Part shown: positions 1-6,158 of the stretch, one piece after another
Layout: each line of letters starts with the position of its first letter
How positions within the stretch are numbered: position 1 is the stretch's first letter
Origin: Bacteroidota bacterium
GTDB lineage: Bacteria; Bacteroidota; Ignavibacteria; Ignavibacteriales; Melioribacteraceae
Assembly (NCBI GenBank): GCA_023381535.1
Contig: JAMCSN010000012.1
Location: forward strand, 1-7,401
DNA: 7,401 nt
Direction: 5' to 3'
The notes under the pieces: model-generated
Database searches by the model: none
What the model saw: the letters and a program-made list of their open reading frames with translations, nothing else
Told to the model about the DNA's origin: nothing
Position numbers and translations under genes: made by a program

Positions 1-1694
1 CATTCAGCGCGGAGTACGGAGGACGTCTTTCTTCCGTGATTAACATTACAAACAATGACGGAAATAGAAATCACTTTGAAGGAAAAGCATCGTTGAGTTT
101 GCTTTCGCTTAGTACAACGCTTCAAACTCCGCTCGGTTCGTTCGGCTCACTGTCCGGATCGATTCGCAGAACATATATCGATCAGACTTTGGCTAAATGG
201 ATTAAGGATGTGCCGGATTACTATTTTGTTGACGGCAATATGAAGGCGTTTTTTGATCTAGGTGAATCGAATAAATTGAGCGTTAGTTTCTTCGGCAGCA
301 AAGACAACTTAAATTTTGTTTTGGATAAAAACAGAAAAGAGTCTCTTGGGTTCGATTATTATTGGGGAAACCAAACCGGTAGCGTGAATTGGAAAACCAT
401 CTTTGCGCCGAAGTTGTTTGGAAATTTTTGGTTAACAGGCAGCTATTATTTTTCTGATTTCAACTTCAGCGATGTATCTTATGTGGAATCAAACATTATC
501 CGCGATGTTACGCTCAAAGGTGCTGTTGAATATTTTTATAGCGACAAATTTCATTTCAAATCGGGATTTGAATTTAAAAATTTGAGTGGGAGCTTGAAGG
601 AAAATTTTCCCGGAGGAAGAGTTGATGCGGCAAGACACCCGCGCCTATTTTCAACTTACATTACTGCAAACTGGCAGCCGTCCAATTTATGGATTGTTGA
701 AGCCGGTCTTCGTTATGATTATTTCGAATCGTCAATCCCTTTCAGAAATCTTGATCCCCGCTTAACTATTAAATACAGACTTGATGAATTATCCAACTTG
801 AAATTTTCAACCGGAATCGTTCATCAATATGCAAACAGAATTCCGCGAATGTTTTTTGTGAGCATTTGGACAACCGCCGACGAATATGTGAAAGCTTCTT
901 CGTCGGATCATTTTGTGCTTGGCTATCAAAGAGCGCTCGCGGAAAAAATTGAACTTGAAGTCGAAGCGTATTACAAAGATTACAAAAACATTTATTCGTA
1001 TAACCCAACATTCTTCACGGAACTTTCGCCAACCGGTTATGATGAAAACAATCTGCCGATCTTCAGCAACAGCAAAGGTTTATTCAATAGGGGCGACGGC
1101 AATTCATACGGCATTGAATTTTTATTACGAAAAGAAAGCGGGGCATTTACCGGTTGGCTGTCGTATTCATACTCAAGAACAATGTACACTGTTGATAATG
1201 TTAATCGTGAAAATTCTTTTCCGCCGAGACACGACCGAACTCACGCTGTGAATCTTGTGGTTAATATGGACTTGAACAATTTGTTCAACGAGCTGCACGG
1301 AAGACAATTTGTTAATCCGGCTAAGCGATGGACGCTGGGGGTAAACTTCACGTATTATTCCGGACAGCCGATAACGCTGCCGAGTTCAATTTATCTTAGC
1401 AACAGCACGCCGGATTGGGACATAAACAAAAACTCGATTGCTGTTTATCCTTCAACCATAGATGCTTTTCGACTGCCGTATTATTCGAGACTCGATTTCA
1501 GCTTGACTTATGAAATTCAGTATGACGGCTGGTCGCTGTCGCCTTATGTGCAAGTCTTCAACGTGCTGAACCGGAAAAATGTTTGGTTCATTCAGTACAA
1601 AAATGAAATCAAAGACAATATGGTGAAACAAGAAGTGAAAAACGTTAACATGTTTCCTATTCTTCCAAGCATCGGCATAACGGTGAAGTTTTAA
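1..1694 (+). CDS. TonB-dependent outer-membrane receptor, C-terminal part (5' end outside window)
   Basis: The open frame runs into the left edge (codons start at base 3), so the GTG at 36 is internal and not the true start. The first visible residues, including YGGRLSS at 15-35, match the end of the plug domain of TonB-dependent receptors, where an xYGGRLSSV stretch is conserved in the Bacteroidota type. The rest, about 550 residues, is rich in alternating aromatic and polar beta-strands and fits the 22-strand barrel. It includes a receptor-like stretch (NRGDGNSYGIEFLLRKESG, then GWLSYSYSRT) and a PPRHDRTH segment, and it ends in phenylalanine (GITVKF), the usual outer-membrane barrel signature for assembly by BAM. 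The role would be energy-dependent import of a ligand across the outer membrane, driven by TonB-ExbBD. The signal peptide, any carboxypeptidase-like N-terminal domain and the TonB box lie outside the window. The substrate cannot be told. The DUF4249 lipoprotein gene 21 bp downstream is probably in the same operon. Confidence 0.93.
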   Translation, partial: FSAEYGGRLSSVINITNNDGNRNHFEGKASLSLLSLSTTLQTPLGSFGSLSGSIRRTYIDQTLAKWIKDVPDYYFVDGNMKAFFDLGESNKLSVSFFGSKDNLNFVLDKNRKESLGFDYYWGNQTGSVNWKTIFAPKLFGNFWLTGSYYFSDFNFSDVSYVESNIIRDVTLKGAVEYFYSDKFHFKSGFEFKNLSGSLKENFPGGRVDAARHPRLFSTYITANWQPSNLWIVEAGLRYDYFESSIPFRNLDPRLTIKYRLDELSNLKFSTGIVHQYANRIPRMFFVSIWTTADEYVKASSSDHFVLGYQRALAEKIELEVEAYYKDYKNIYSYNPTFFTELSPTGYDENNLPIFSNSKGLFNRGDGNSYGIEFLLRKESGAFTGWLSYSYSRTMYTVDNVNRENSFPPRHDRTHAVNLVVNMDLNNLFNELHGRQFVNPAKRWTLGVNFTYYSGQPITLPSSIYLSNSTPDWDINKNSIAVYPSTIDAFRLPYYSRLDFSLTYEIQYDGWSLSPYVQVFNVLNRKNVWFIQYKNEIKDNMVKQEVKNVNMFPILPSIGITVKF

Positions 1695-1715
1695 CTTGAA
1701 GAATGAAAATCAAAA

Positions 1716-1778
1716 ATGAAAAATAAATTGAAAATATTGTTGACCGCTCTAACGGCTGGAATAATTTTCTGTTCATGC
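1716..1778 (+). other. Lipoprotein signal peptide with lipobox-like cysteine
   Basis: Residues 1-21 of the DUF4249 protein have lysines at 2, 4 and 6, a hydrophobic core (ILLTALTAGIIF) and a terminal FCSC. Cys21 (codon 1776-1778), preceded by small Ser20, is the best lipidation site; Cys19 is the alternative. The site departs from the strict LxGC form, but Bacteroidota lipoboxes are often relaxed. Confidence 0.65.
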
Positions 1779-2624
1779 GGTCAAGGAGTTGTTGAGATTG
1801 GGCAGAACACTTACGAGCCGAAAATCGTGATAGAGGGATATTTGTATCCCGGGCAGCCGGTACGGAATATTAGAATCACGCGGAACATACCATTGAACAC
1901 AGCATCCGATCCTACTTCTATTGTTATAACTAATGCCGATGTTAAGCTGACCGATCTGCAAACGAACAAAAATTATCAACTTACTTTCAATGTTCAAAAA
2001 TTTTCTTACGAATATTCCGGCAATGATTTGAGAATCGATTACGGGAACAGCTACAAACTAACGGTCAATGCTGCCATTGACGGTAAGAGTTTATCGGCAA
2101 GTTCGGTTACAAATGTTCCGAAGTCAGGATTCAAAATTAATCATGTGTTATCGGAACTTCAGCCGTTATATTACCGCGAGCGCGATGGAAACGGAAATGT
2201 GAAAAATTTCTCGATTACTTTTTCTCCATCAACCGGAACAAATTTCTATGCCTTCTCTATTGTCGCCCTTGACGCGAGCGACTCAACATTCATCTATAAT
2301 AATGCTTACGTGAATGTTTCGCACGATGACGTAACCAAGAATCTGGACGGTTACCGGTATCAACTTGTGTGGCTGCAAGATATTAATTCTTACGGGAGCG
2401 AGATAAAATATAATTTGGATTGGATTCACTTCTGGTTTTATGGCAAGTACCGTATCATCGTTTATGCCGGCGACGATAATTACAAAAACTTTGTACTGAC
2501 ATACAAAAACGTTCAAGAGTTTGATGGAAATTTTCATGAGCCGCAAATGAACATGCAGGGTGACGGCATCGGAATATTCGGTTCGGTGATCGCGGATACG
2601 GTTTATGTTTCCGTAAAAAAGTGA
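1716..2624 (+). CDS. DUF4249-family outer-membrane lipoprotein, partner of the upstream TonB-dependent receptor
   Basis: This 302-aa protein begins with a lysine-rich start and a hydrophobic segment (about residues 5-18), followed by FCSC-G. Cys21 is the likely lipidated residue, so this is probably a lipoprotein. After the anchor comes YEPKIVIEGYL (33-43), then a beta-rich segment with RNIRITRNIPL (50-60) and YKLTV...LSASSVTNVP (113-135). This order, of a 'pklVveG' strand, then 'Y.L.V...G...sA.t.vP', is what I know from DUF4249 proteins, which are commonly encoded next to TonB-dependent receptors in Bacteroidota. Their biochemical role is not established. By analogy with SusD-type partners it may help capture ligand at the cell surface, but that is inference. 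The ATG at 1716 is chosen because it gives a proper signal peptide; only a weak GAAGAA-like purine stretch lies upstream. There is no cysteine after the lipobox. The gene ends 17 bp before the convergent regulator's stop codon. Confidence 0.85.
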   Translation: MKNKLKILLTALTAGIIFCSCGQGVVEIGQNTYEPKIVIEGYLYPGQPVRNIRITRNIPLNTASDPTSIVITNADVKLTDLQTNKNYQLTFNVQKFSYEYSGNDLRIDYGNSYKLTVNAAIDGKSLSASSVTNVPKSGFKINHVLSELQPLYYRERDGNGNVKNFSITFSPSTGTNFYAFSIVALDASDSTFIYNNAYVNVSHDDVTKNLDGYRYQLVWLQDINSYGSEIKYNLDWIHFWFYGKYRIIVYAGDDNYKNFVLTYKNVQEFDGNFHEPQMNMQGDGIGIFGSVIADTVYVSVKK

Positions 2625-2641
2625 ATTAACAACCTTAACTA

Positions 2642-4147
2642 TTAACTGCCCGATTCTATTAGCTTTCGCAACGCAGTCTTTAATTCTTCATCACGGATTT
2701 TTCTCTCATATTCCACCGGTTGGGCAATTCTTTCGGCGCAATTCTGAATGTTGCATCGTTCGCATGTATCGTTAACAATCACACGTGGGATTTCAGCGTC
2801 ATCTAAGAAATTGATTTTGTTACGAACATCCTCGTTCACAAGAATGCTTAATGATATACTGAAATTTGTGTTTTCAAGAAGAGCAGATTTCTTTGCTGTG
2901 GTGATTGTCAAAAATTCGTTTTTGGAATTAACAAATGTTGATCTTTGAATTAGCGCTATTGGTCCGTCGTTTTTTTCTGGCGGAAGTTGAAGTTCTTCTA
3001 ATTGTTTCAATGCTTTAATTGAAACCCAGCGTCTGCAGTAGTGTTCGTTCGTTTGATATCCACCGGGATTTTCGTTCGTATTCAGCCGTAACTCTTTCAG
3101 AAGAGAATATTTGTCCGAATCTATTACCGAATTGAACCGCAAGAAGAAAAAACTTGGGATGTTGAAATATTTCGCCAGCACATTTGTAATTCTCTGAAAA
3201 AACATTTCGATTGAGGCGTTATACTTGTCTAACATCGAAAGAAAAGCATCGGCATCCCATTTCTCCGAGGAGAAGAATCCGGAAAGATCTTCTATAAGCG
3301 ATTCTTTTCTTATCATCAGTGCGGTCGCGAAATACGAAGCTTTAAAGTTGTTCAACAGTTCATCGAACGAGTTTAGACTTATATCGGAATAAATATGCGA
3401 CCGGTCTTTGATATTTAAGTAGTTGTAAGCAATTTCTTTCCCAACGATGAACGATTTCTGATACGTTGAAAGTTTTTGATTGAGCAATACTTTTTTTGTT
3501 TTTGAATCTGAAATATGCACGCCGCGAATCGAACCGAACTCAGGAAATTTTCCAAGAGTTGTTTCGTCAATCGTAAAATGAAATTCATCAACGAGTATTT
3601 TAGAAAGCGTTTCTTGGGTGAGTGTAGGTTCTAAATCTAAATTAAACTTTGAACGAAACTCATCAACTATTTTTTCCAAATCCGGAAAATAATTTCCATT
3701 CAGCTCCTTGTATGTCTGAATGGCAGTTCGGCTGAAATTGTTTTGACTGAGCTCGGAGTTTCTGGCCATCTCTATCAATGTTGCGACCAGCGCGCTCAAC
3801 TGAAGGGGTGCTTGTGAAATTTGCAGCAAGACTTTGTTCACATCTATTCCGTAATGATCTAACGGCAGTTGCTCTAAAATGTTGGACTCAAGCAAATCTC
3901 CGATTGGAGCGAAGTGTTTGGTGAGTTTTAACGAAACTAAACTATCGTAAGTTACCTGAAGTGTGTGAGCGAGCAACGCAATCTTATCTGCTTTCGGATA
4001 CTTCTTGCCGTTCTCAATCTCATTTAAGTAAGAAATTGACAACGAACTTTTCTGTGCAAGTTCAGAAAGAGATAATCCTTTTTCTTGTCGAAGTTGTTTT
4101 AATTTCAAGCCGAAGATCAATCTGATCTTCCAATCCGGCAGTTTCAT
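2642..4147 (-). CDS. XRE-family ScfR-type transcriptional regulator with ImmA/IrrE-like and C-terminal cysteine-cluster domains
   Basis: This 501-aa protein starts with a Cro/C1-type helix-turn-helix at about residues 11-70 (KLKQLRQEKGLSLSELAQK, then SISYLNEIENGKKYP). A middle region (about 155-290) aligns in order with the ImmA/IrrE-like domain seen in COG3800 regulators, but where HExxH would sit it reads KEIAY (237-241), so protease activity is unlikely. The C-terminal third resembles the ScfR (short-chain fatty acyl regulator) domain: HYCRRW at 369-374 and CERCNIQNCAERIAQP at 462-477. The only four cysteines are 371, 462, 465 and 470. Known relatives include RamB and PrpR of actinobacteria, which control acetate, propionate and glyoxylate genes; as I recall, M. 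tuberculosis PrpR binds CoA and an Fe-S cluster in this region. Divergent placement from an acyl-CoA synthetase and a beta-oxidation gene supports a fatty-acid-responsive role. Its ligand and its sign of action are not shown. The ATG at 4147 has a good Shine-Dalgarno sequence (AGAAGG). Confidence 0.88.
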   Translation of the reverse strand: MKLPDWKIRLIFGLKLKQLRQEKGLSLSELAQKSSLSISYLNEIENGKKYPKADKIALLAHTLQVTYDSLVSLKLTKHFAPIGDLLESNILEQLPLDHYGIDVNKVLLQISQAPLQLSALVATLIEMARNSELSQNNFSRTAIQTYKELNGNYFPDLEKIVDEFRSKFNLDLEPTLTQETLSKILVDEFHFTIDETTLGKFPEFGSIRGVHISDSKTKKVLLNQKLSTYQKSFIVGKEIAYNYLNIKDRSHIYSDISLNSFDELLNNFKASYFATALMIRKESLIEDLSGFFSSEKWDADAFLSMLDKYNASIEMFFQRITNVLAKYFNIPSFFFLRFNSVIDSDKYSLLKELRLNTNENPGGYQTNEHYCRRWVSIKALKQLEELQLPPEKNDGPIALIQRSTFVNSKNEFLTITTAKKSALLENTNFSISLSILVNEDVRNKINFLDDAEIPRVIVNDTCERCNIQNCAERIAQPVEYERKIRDEELKTALRKLIESGS

Positions 4148-4152
4148 AAATT

Positions 4153-4158
4153 CCTTCT
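4153..4158 (-). promoter_or_regulatory. Ribosome binding site of the ScfR-type regulator
   Basis: On the minus strand AGAAGG lies 5 nt before the ATG at 4147-4145, a near-ideal Shine-Dalgarno sequence and spacing. It supports this start over internal ones. Confidence 0.6.
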
Positions 4159-4173
4159 AAAAACTGATTTAAC

Positions 4174-4201
4174 ATAGTAAAAATTAAGATATTTTACCCA
4201 A
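4174..4201 (-). promoter_or_regulatory. Candidate promoter of the regulator gene
   Basis: On the minus strand TTGGGT (4201-4196) and TACTAT (4179-4174) are 16 nt apart and resemble sigma-70 -35 and -10 boxes (3/6 and 4/6 matches). A start near 4167 would give a leader of about 20 nt containing the Shine-Dalgarno sequence. The -35 box overlaps the TACC-N4-GGTA dyad, so autoregulation is possible. The match is weak and the organism's promoter consensus is unknown. Confidence 0.25.
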
Positions 4202-4206
4202 AGGTA
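4195..4206. repeat. Short inverted repeat TACC-N4-GGTA in the divergent intergenic region
   Basis: A perfect 4-bp dyad (TACC 4195-4198, GGTA 4203-4206) lies on the regulator side of the intergenic region and covers the candidate -35 box. A dyad this short can arise by chance; it is listed because it is one of three in about 60 bp. Confidence 0.25.
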
Positions 4207-4208
4207 TT

Positions 4209-4236
4209 AGCAAAAATTCATTATCAGCGAAAATTC
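4209..4236. repeat. Direct repeat AGC(A/G)AAAATTC, two copies 17 bp apart
   Basis: AGCAAAAATTC (4209-4219) and AGCGAAAATTC (4226-4236) match at 10 of 11 positions. They lie in the only stretch able to control both divergent genes and may be regulator half-sites. The second copy forms most of the 14-bp palindrome at 4226-4239. The stretch is AT-rich, which raises the chance of coincidence. Confidence 0.4.
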
Positions 4237-4239
4237 GCT
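4226..4239. promoter_or_regulatory. 14-bp palindrome AGCGAA-AA-TTCGCT, candidate operator
   Basis: Two perfect 6-bp arms are separated by AA, near the middle of the 157-bp region between the divergent regulator and acyl-CoA synthetase genes. An uninterrupted dyad of this size suits a dimeric helix-turn-helix protein such as the neighbouring XRE-type regulator. It lies just upstream of a candidate -35 box for the synthetase gene. Binding by the neighbour is inferred. Confidence 0.45.
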
Positions 4240-4267
4240 TGCAACTTTGACGTTGCCTTGTTATTTT
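4239..4267 (+). promoter_or_regulatory. Candidate promoter of the acyl-CoA synthetase operon
   Basis: TTGCAA (4239-4244) and TATTTT (4262-4267) are 17 nt apart, each matching 4 of 6 sigma-70 consensus bases. The -35 box touches the 14-bp palindrome and overlaps the next dyad, so a bound regulator would be well placed to block or modulate it. TTGACG at 4247 is an alternative -35 box but has no good -10 at the right distance. Confidence 0.25.
4241..4256. repeat. Inverted repeat GCAAC-N6-GTTGC, candidate operator
   Basis: Perfect 5-bp arms (4241-4245 and 4252-4256) flank TTTGAC. It follows the 14-bp palindrome with only one base between and lies inside the candidate promoter spacer. No T-run follows, so it is not a terminator; a protein-binding site is the likelier reading. 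Confidence 0.35.
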
Positions 4268-4292
4268 CATTTCAGAAACACCAATCACAAAC

Positions 4293-4297
4293 GAGGG
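4293..4297 (+). promoter_or_regulatory. Ribosome binding site that fixes a TTG start for the acyl-CoA synthetase
   Basis: GAGGG sits 7 nt before the TTG at 4305. The frame upstream runs back to a TGA at 4248 with no ATG or GTG between, and the first in-frame ATG downstream is at residue 86, inside the conserved N-terminal domain, so TTG is the best-supported start. Confidence 0.6.
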
Positions 4298-4304
4298 AAA
4301 GGAT

Positions 4305-6107
4305 TTGAATTTACCAAAGCTTGATCAGAACAGGTTGATTGACCTTATACCGTATCAGCTTAAACATTACCCACAAGCCGAGTGCCTTTCAGATAAGGTT
4401 ACCGGTCAGTGGAGACATTACAGTACTGCAGAAGTTCAAACAACTATCGACAAAGTTAGTTTAGGTTTACTCAAGTTTGGAATTAAACCGGGCGATAAGG
4501 TCGCGATCATTTCCAAGAATAGAGTTGAATGGAATTTTGTTGATCTTGGAATTCTTCAGATGGGCGGTGTTGTGGTGCCGCTTTATCCCAACATTAGCGA
4601 AGACGACTACTCGTTTATTTTTGATGACTCGGCGATCAGAATTGTATTTGTGGAAGATCTGGAATTATACAAGAAGGTCAGAAATGTCAGCAAGAAAATA
4701 AAAACGAGAGTTGAAGCGATTTATACTTTTAATCAGATTGAAAAAATTCCTCACTGGTCGGAGATAACAAATCTTGCCGATGAATCTCTAAGACCGAAGC
4801 TTGAAGAAATTAAGAAAGGAATTACCGAAAAAAATCTTGCAACAATAATTTATACCTCAGGCACAACGGGCAGACAAAAAGGAGTGATGCTGACTCATCT
4901 AAATATAATGAGCAACGTTAACTCTCTCAATCGAGCGATGCCTATTCACACGTTCAAACAAACAATTAGTTTTCTCCCGCTTTGTCACATTTTTGAAAGA
5001 ACGGCAGTTTACTTTTATATGAGCTTCGGTTCTTCGGTTCATTATCCGCAAAGTTTAGAAACACTTGGTGAAAACATTAAAGAGGTAAAACCAAATTTCT
5101 TTATAACCGTCCCGCGCCTACTGGAAAAAGTATTTGAAAAAATAATGGCTGAAGGATACAAACTTAATATTGTTAAGAAAGCAATATTCGGTTGGGCTGT
5201 TAATCTTGCCAATCATTACGATCATCAGGGAAGAAATAATTGGTTTTACAATTTCAGATTATTCTTCGCCAGAAAAATTGTATTCGTAAAATGGGTTGCG
5301 GGACTTGGCGGTGAAATAAAAGGCATCGTGAGCGGTTCTGCCGCCTTGCAGCCGCGGTTAGCAAGAATTTTTACCGGTGCCGGAATTCCGATTGTTGAAG
5401 GATACGGACTAACCGAAACATCGCCGGTTTTAACGTGCAACCGTTTTGAAAAGAACAAAAATTATTTCGGTACGGTAGGTCTGCCGATTCCCGATGTATC
5501 AATAAAAATTTCTGAGCAAGGCGAGATTTTGGCAAAAGGTCCGAATGTAATGTCAAGCTATTACCAGAATGAAGAAGCAACAAGAGTTGCAATAGACGAA
5601 GAAGGATGGTTCCATACCGGCGATACGGGTGAAATTATTGGCGATGGCTTTCTAAAGGTTACCGGACGGCTAAAAGAAATTTTCAAAACCAGCGGAGGAA
5701 AATTTATTGCGCCGGCGCCGATCGAAAACAAAATGAAAGAATCATTTTTCATTGAACACATTATGGTAATCGGCGAGAATAGAAAATTTGCCGCGGCAAT
5801 AATTCAACCTCACTTTGATTTCATCCGGAAATGGAGTAGAGGAAAAAATATGGAGCTTACGCTTCGAGGAGAGATTGTCAATTCGCAAGAAGTGAAAGAC
5901 CGAATCTGGAAAGACGTTCAAAAGAAAAACAAACGTTTCGGTCATATCGAACAAATAAAAAAAATTGCAATTGTGTCTGATCTCTGGAGCGTGGAAACCG
6001 GAGAACTAACGCCGACTTTAAAGGTAAAACGAAAAGTTCTGACCGAAAAATACAAGGACTTGATTGAAAAAATTTATGACGAATCAACGACGAGCAACGT
6101 TTTATAG
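4305..6107 (+). CDS. Long-chain acyl-CoA synthetase (AMP-forming, FadD15-like)
   Basis: This 600-aa enzyme would activate free fatty acids: fatty acid + ATP + CoA gives acyl-CoA + AMP + PPi, via an acyl-adenylate. The ANL-superfamily motifs appear in order: the phosphate-binding loop YTSGTTGRQKG (183-193), FLPLCHIFER (223-232), GYGLTETSP (367-374), HTGD (437-440), VTGRLKEIFKTSGGK (452-466), and LTPTLKVKR (568-576) with the likely adenylation lysine Lys573. Length and motif wording fit the FadD15/eukaryote-like long-chain group, not the shorter acetyl-CoA synthetases. No key residue is missing. No signal peptide or clear membrane segment is seen, so it probably works in the cytoplasm or peripherally at the membrane. 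The start is TTG with a GAGGG ribosome site. It is transcribed divergently from the ScfR-type regulator and is 51 bp upstream of a beta-oxidation gene, so it probably supplies that pathway. Chain-length preference cannot be read from the sequence. Confidence 0.93.
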   Translation: MNLPKLDQNRLIDLIPYQLKHYPQAECLSDKVTGQWRHYSTAEVQTTIDKVSLGLLKFGIKPGDKVAIISKNRVEWNFVDLGILQMGGVVVPLYPNISEDDYSFIFDDSAIRIVFVEDLELYKKVRNVSKKIKTRVEAIYTFNQIEKIPHWSEITNLADESLRPKLEEIKKGITEKNLATIIYTSGTTGRQKGVMLTHLNIMSNVNSLNRAMPIHTFKQTISFLPLCHIFERTAVYFYMSFGSSVHYPQSLETLGENIKEVKPNFFITVPRLLEKVFEKIMAEGYKLNIVKKAIFGWAVNLANHYDHQGRNNWFYNFRLFFARKIVFVKWVAGLGGEIKGIVSGSAALQPRLARIFTGAGIPIVEGYGLTETSPVLTCNRFEKNKNYFGTVGLPIPDVSIKISEQGEILAKGPNVMSSYYQNEEATRVAIDEEGWFHTGDTGEIIGDGFLKVTGRLKEIFKTSGGKFIAPAPIENKMKESFFIEHIMVIGENRKFAAAIIQPHFDFIRKWSRGKNMELTLRGEIVNSQEVKDRIWKDVQKKNKRFGHIEQIKKIAIVSDLWSVETGELTPTLKVKRKVLTEKYKDLIEKIYDESTTSNVL

Positions 6108-6158
6108 AATTGTTAAACAAATATTTCATAACTAATCAAATAATATTCGAGACTTAAT

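Noticed and set aside
36..38. GTG as the start of the TonB-dependent receptor
   Set aside because: The same frame continues upstream to base 3 and encodes the conserved plug motif YGGRLSS, so the gene starts outside the window.
913..1251. 112-aa open frame on the plus strand
   Set aside because: It overlaps the TonB-dependent receptor in another frame; the receptor frame has strong barrel features throughout, while this one shows none.
1703..1726. Seven-codon ORF starting at ATG 1703, a possible leader peptide
   Set aside because: It overlaps the lipoprotein start out of frame, has no clear ribosome site and no attenuator-like structure follows.
2597..2621. TACGG-N9-CCGTA hairpin followed by an A-run near the end of the lipoprotein gene
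   Set aside because: On the plus strand the run is of A and not T, and on the minus strand the T-run precedes the stem, so it fits an intrinsic terminator on neither strand. It is also within the coding region.
2626..2646. Three TTAAC repeats between the convergent genes
   Set aside because: Units of 5 bp with uneven spacing in AT-rich sequence, overlapping the stop codon region; most likely chance.
6108..6158. Possible promoter or operator in the 51-bp gap before the FadN-like gene
   Set aside because: The gap is AT-rich with only trivial AT palindromes, and the intergenic dyads upstream of the synthetase are not repeated here.
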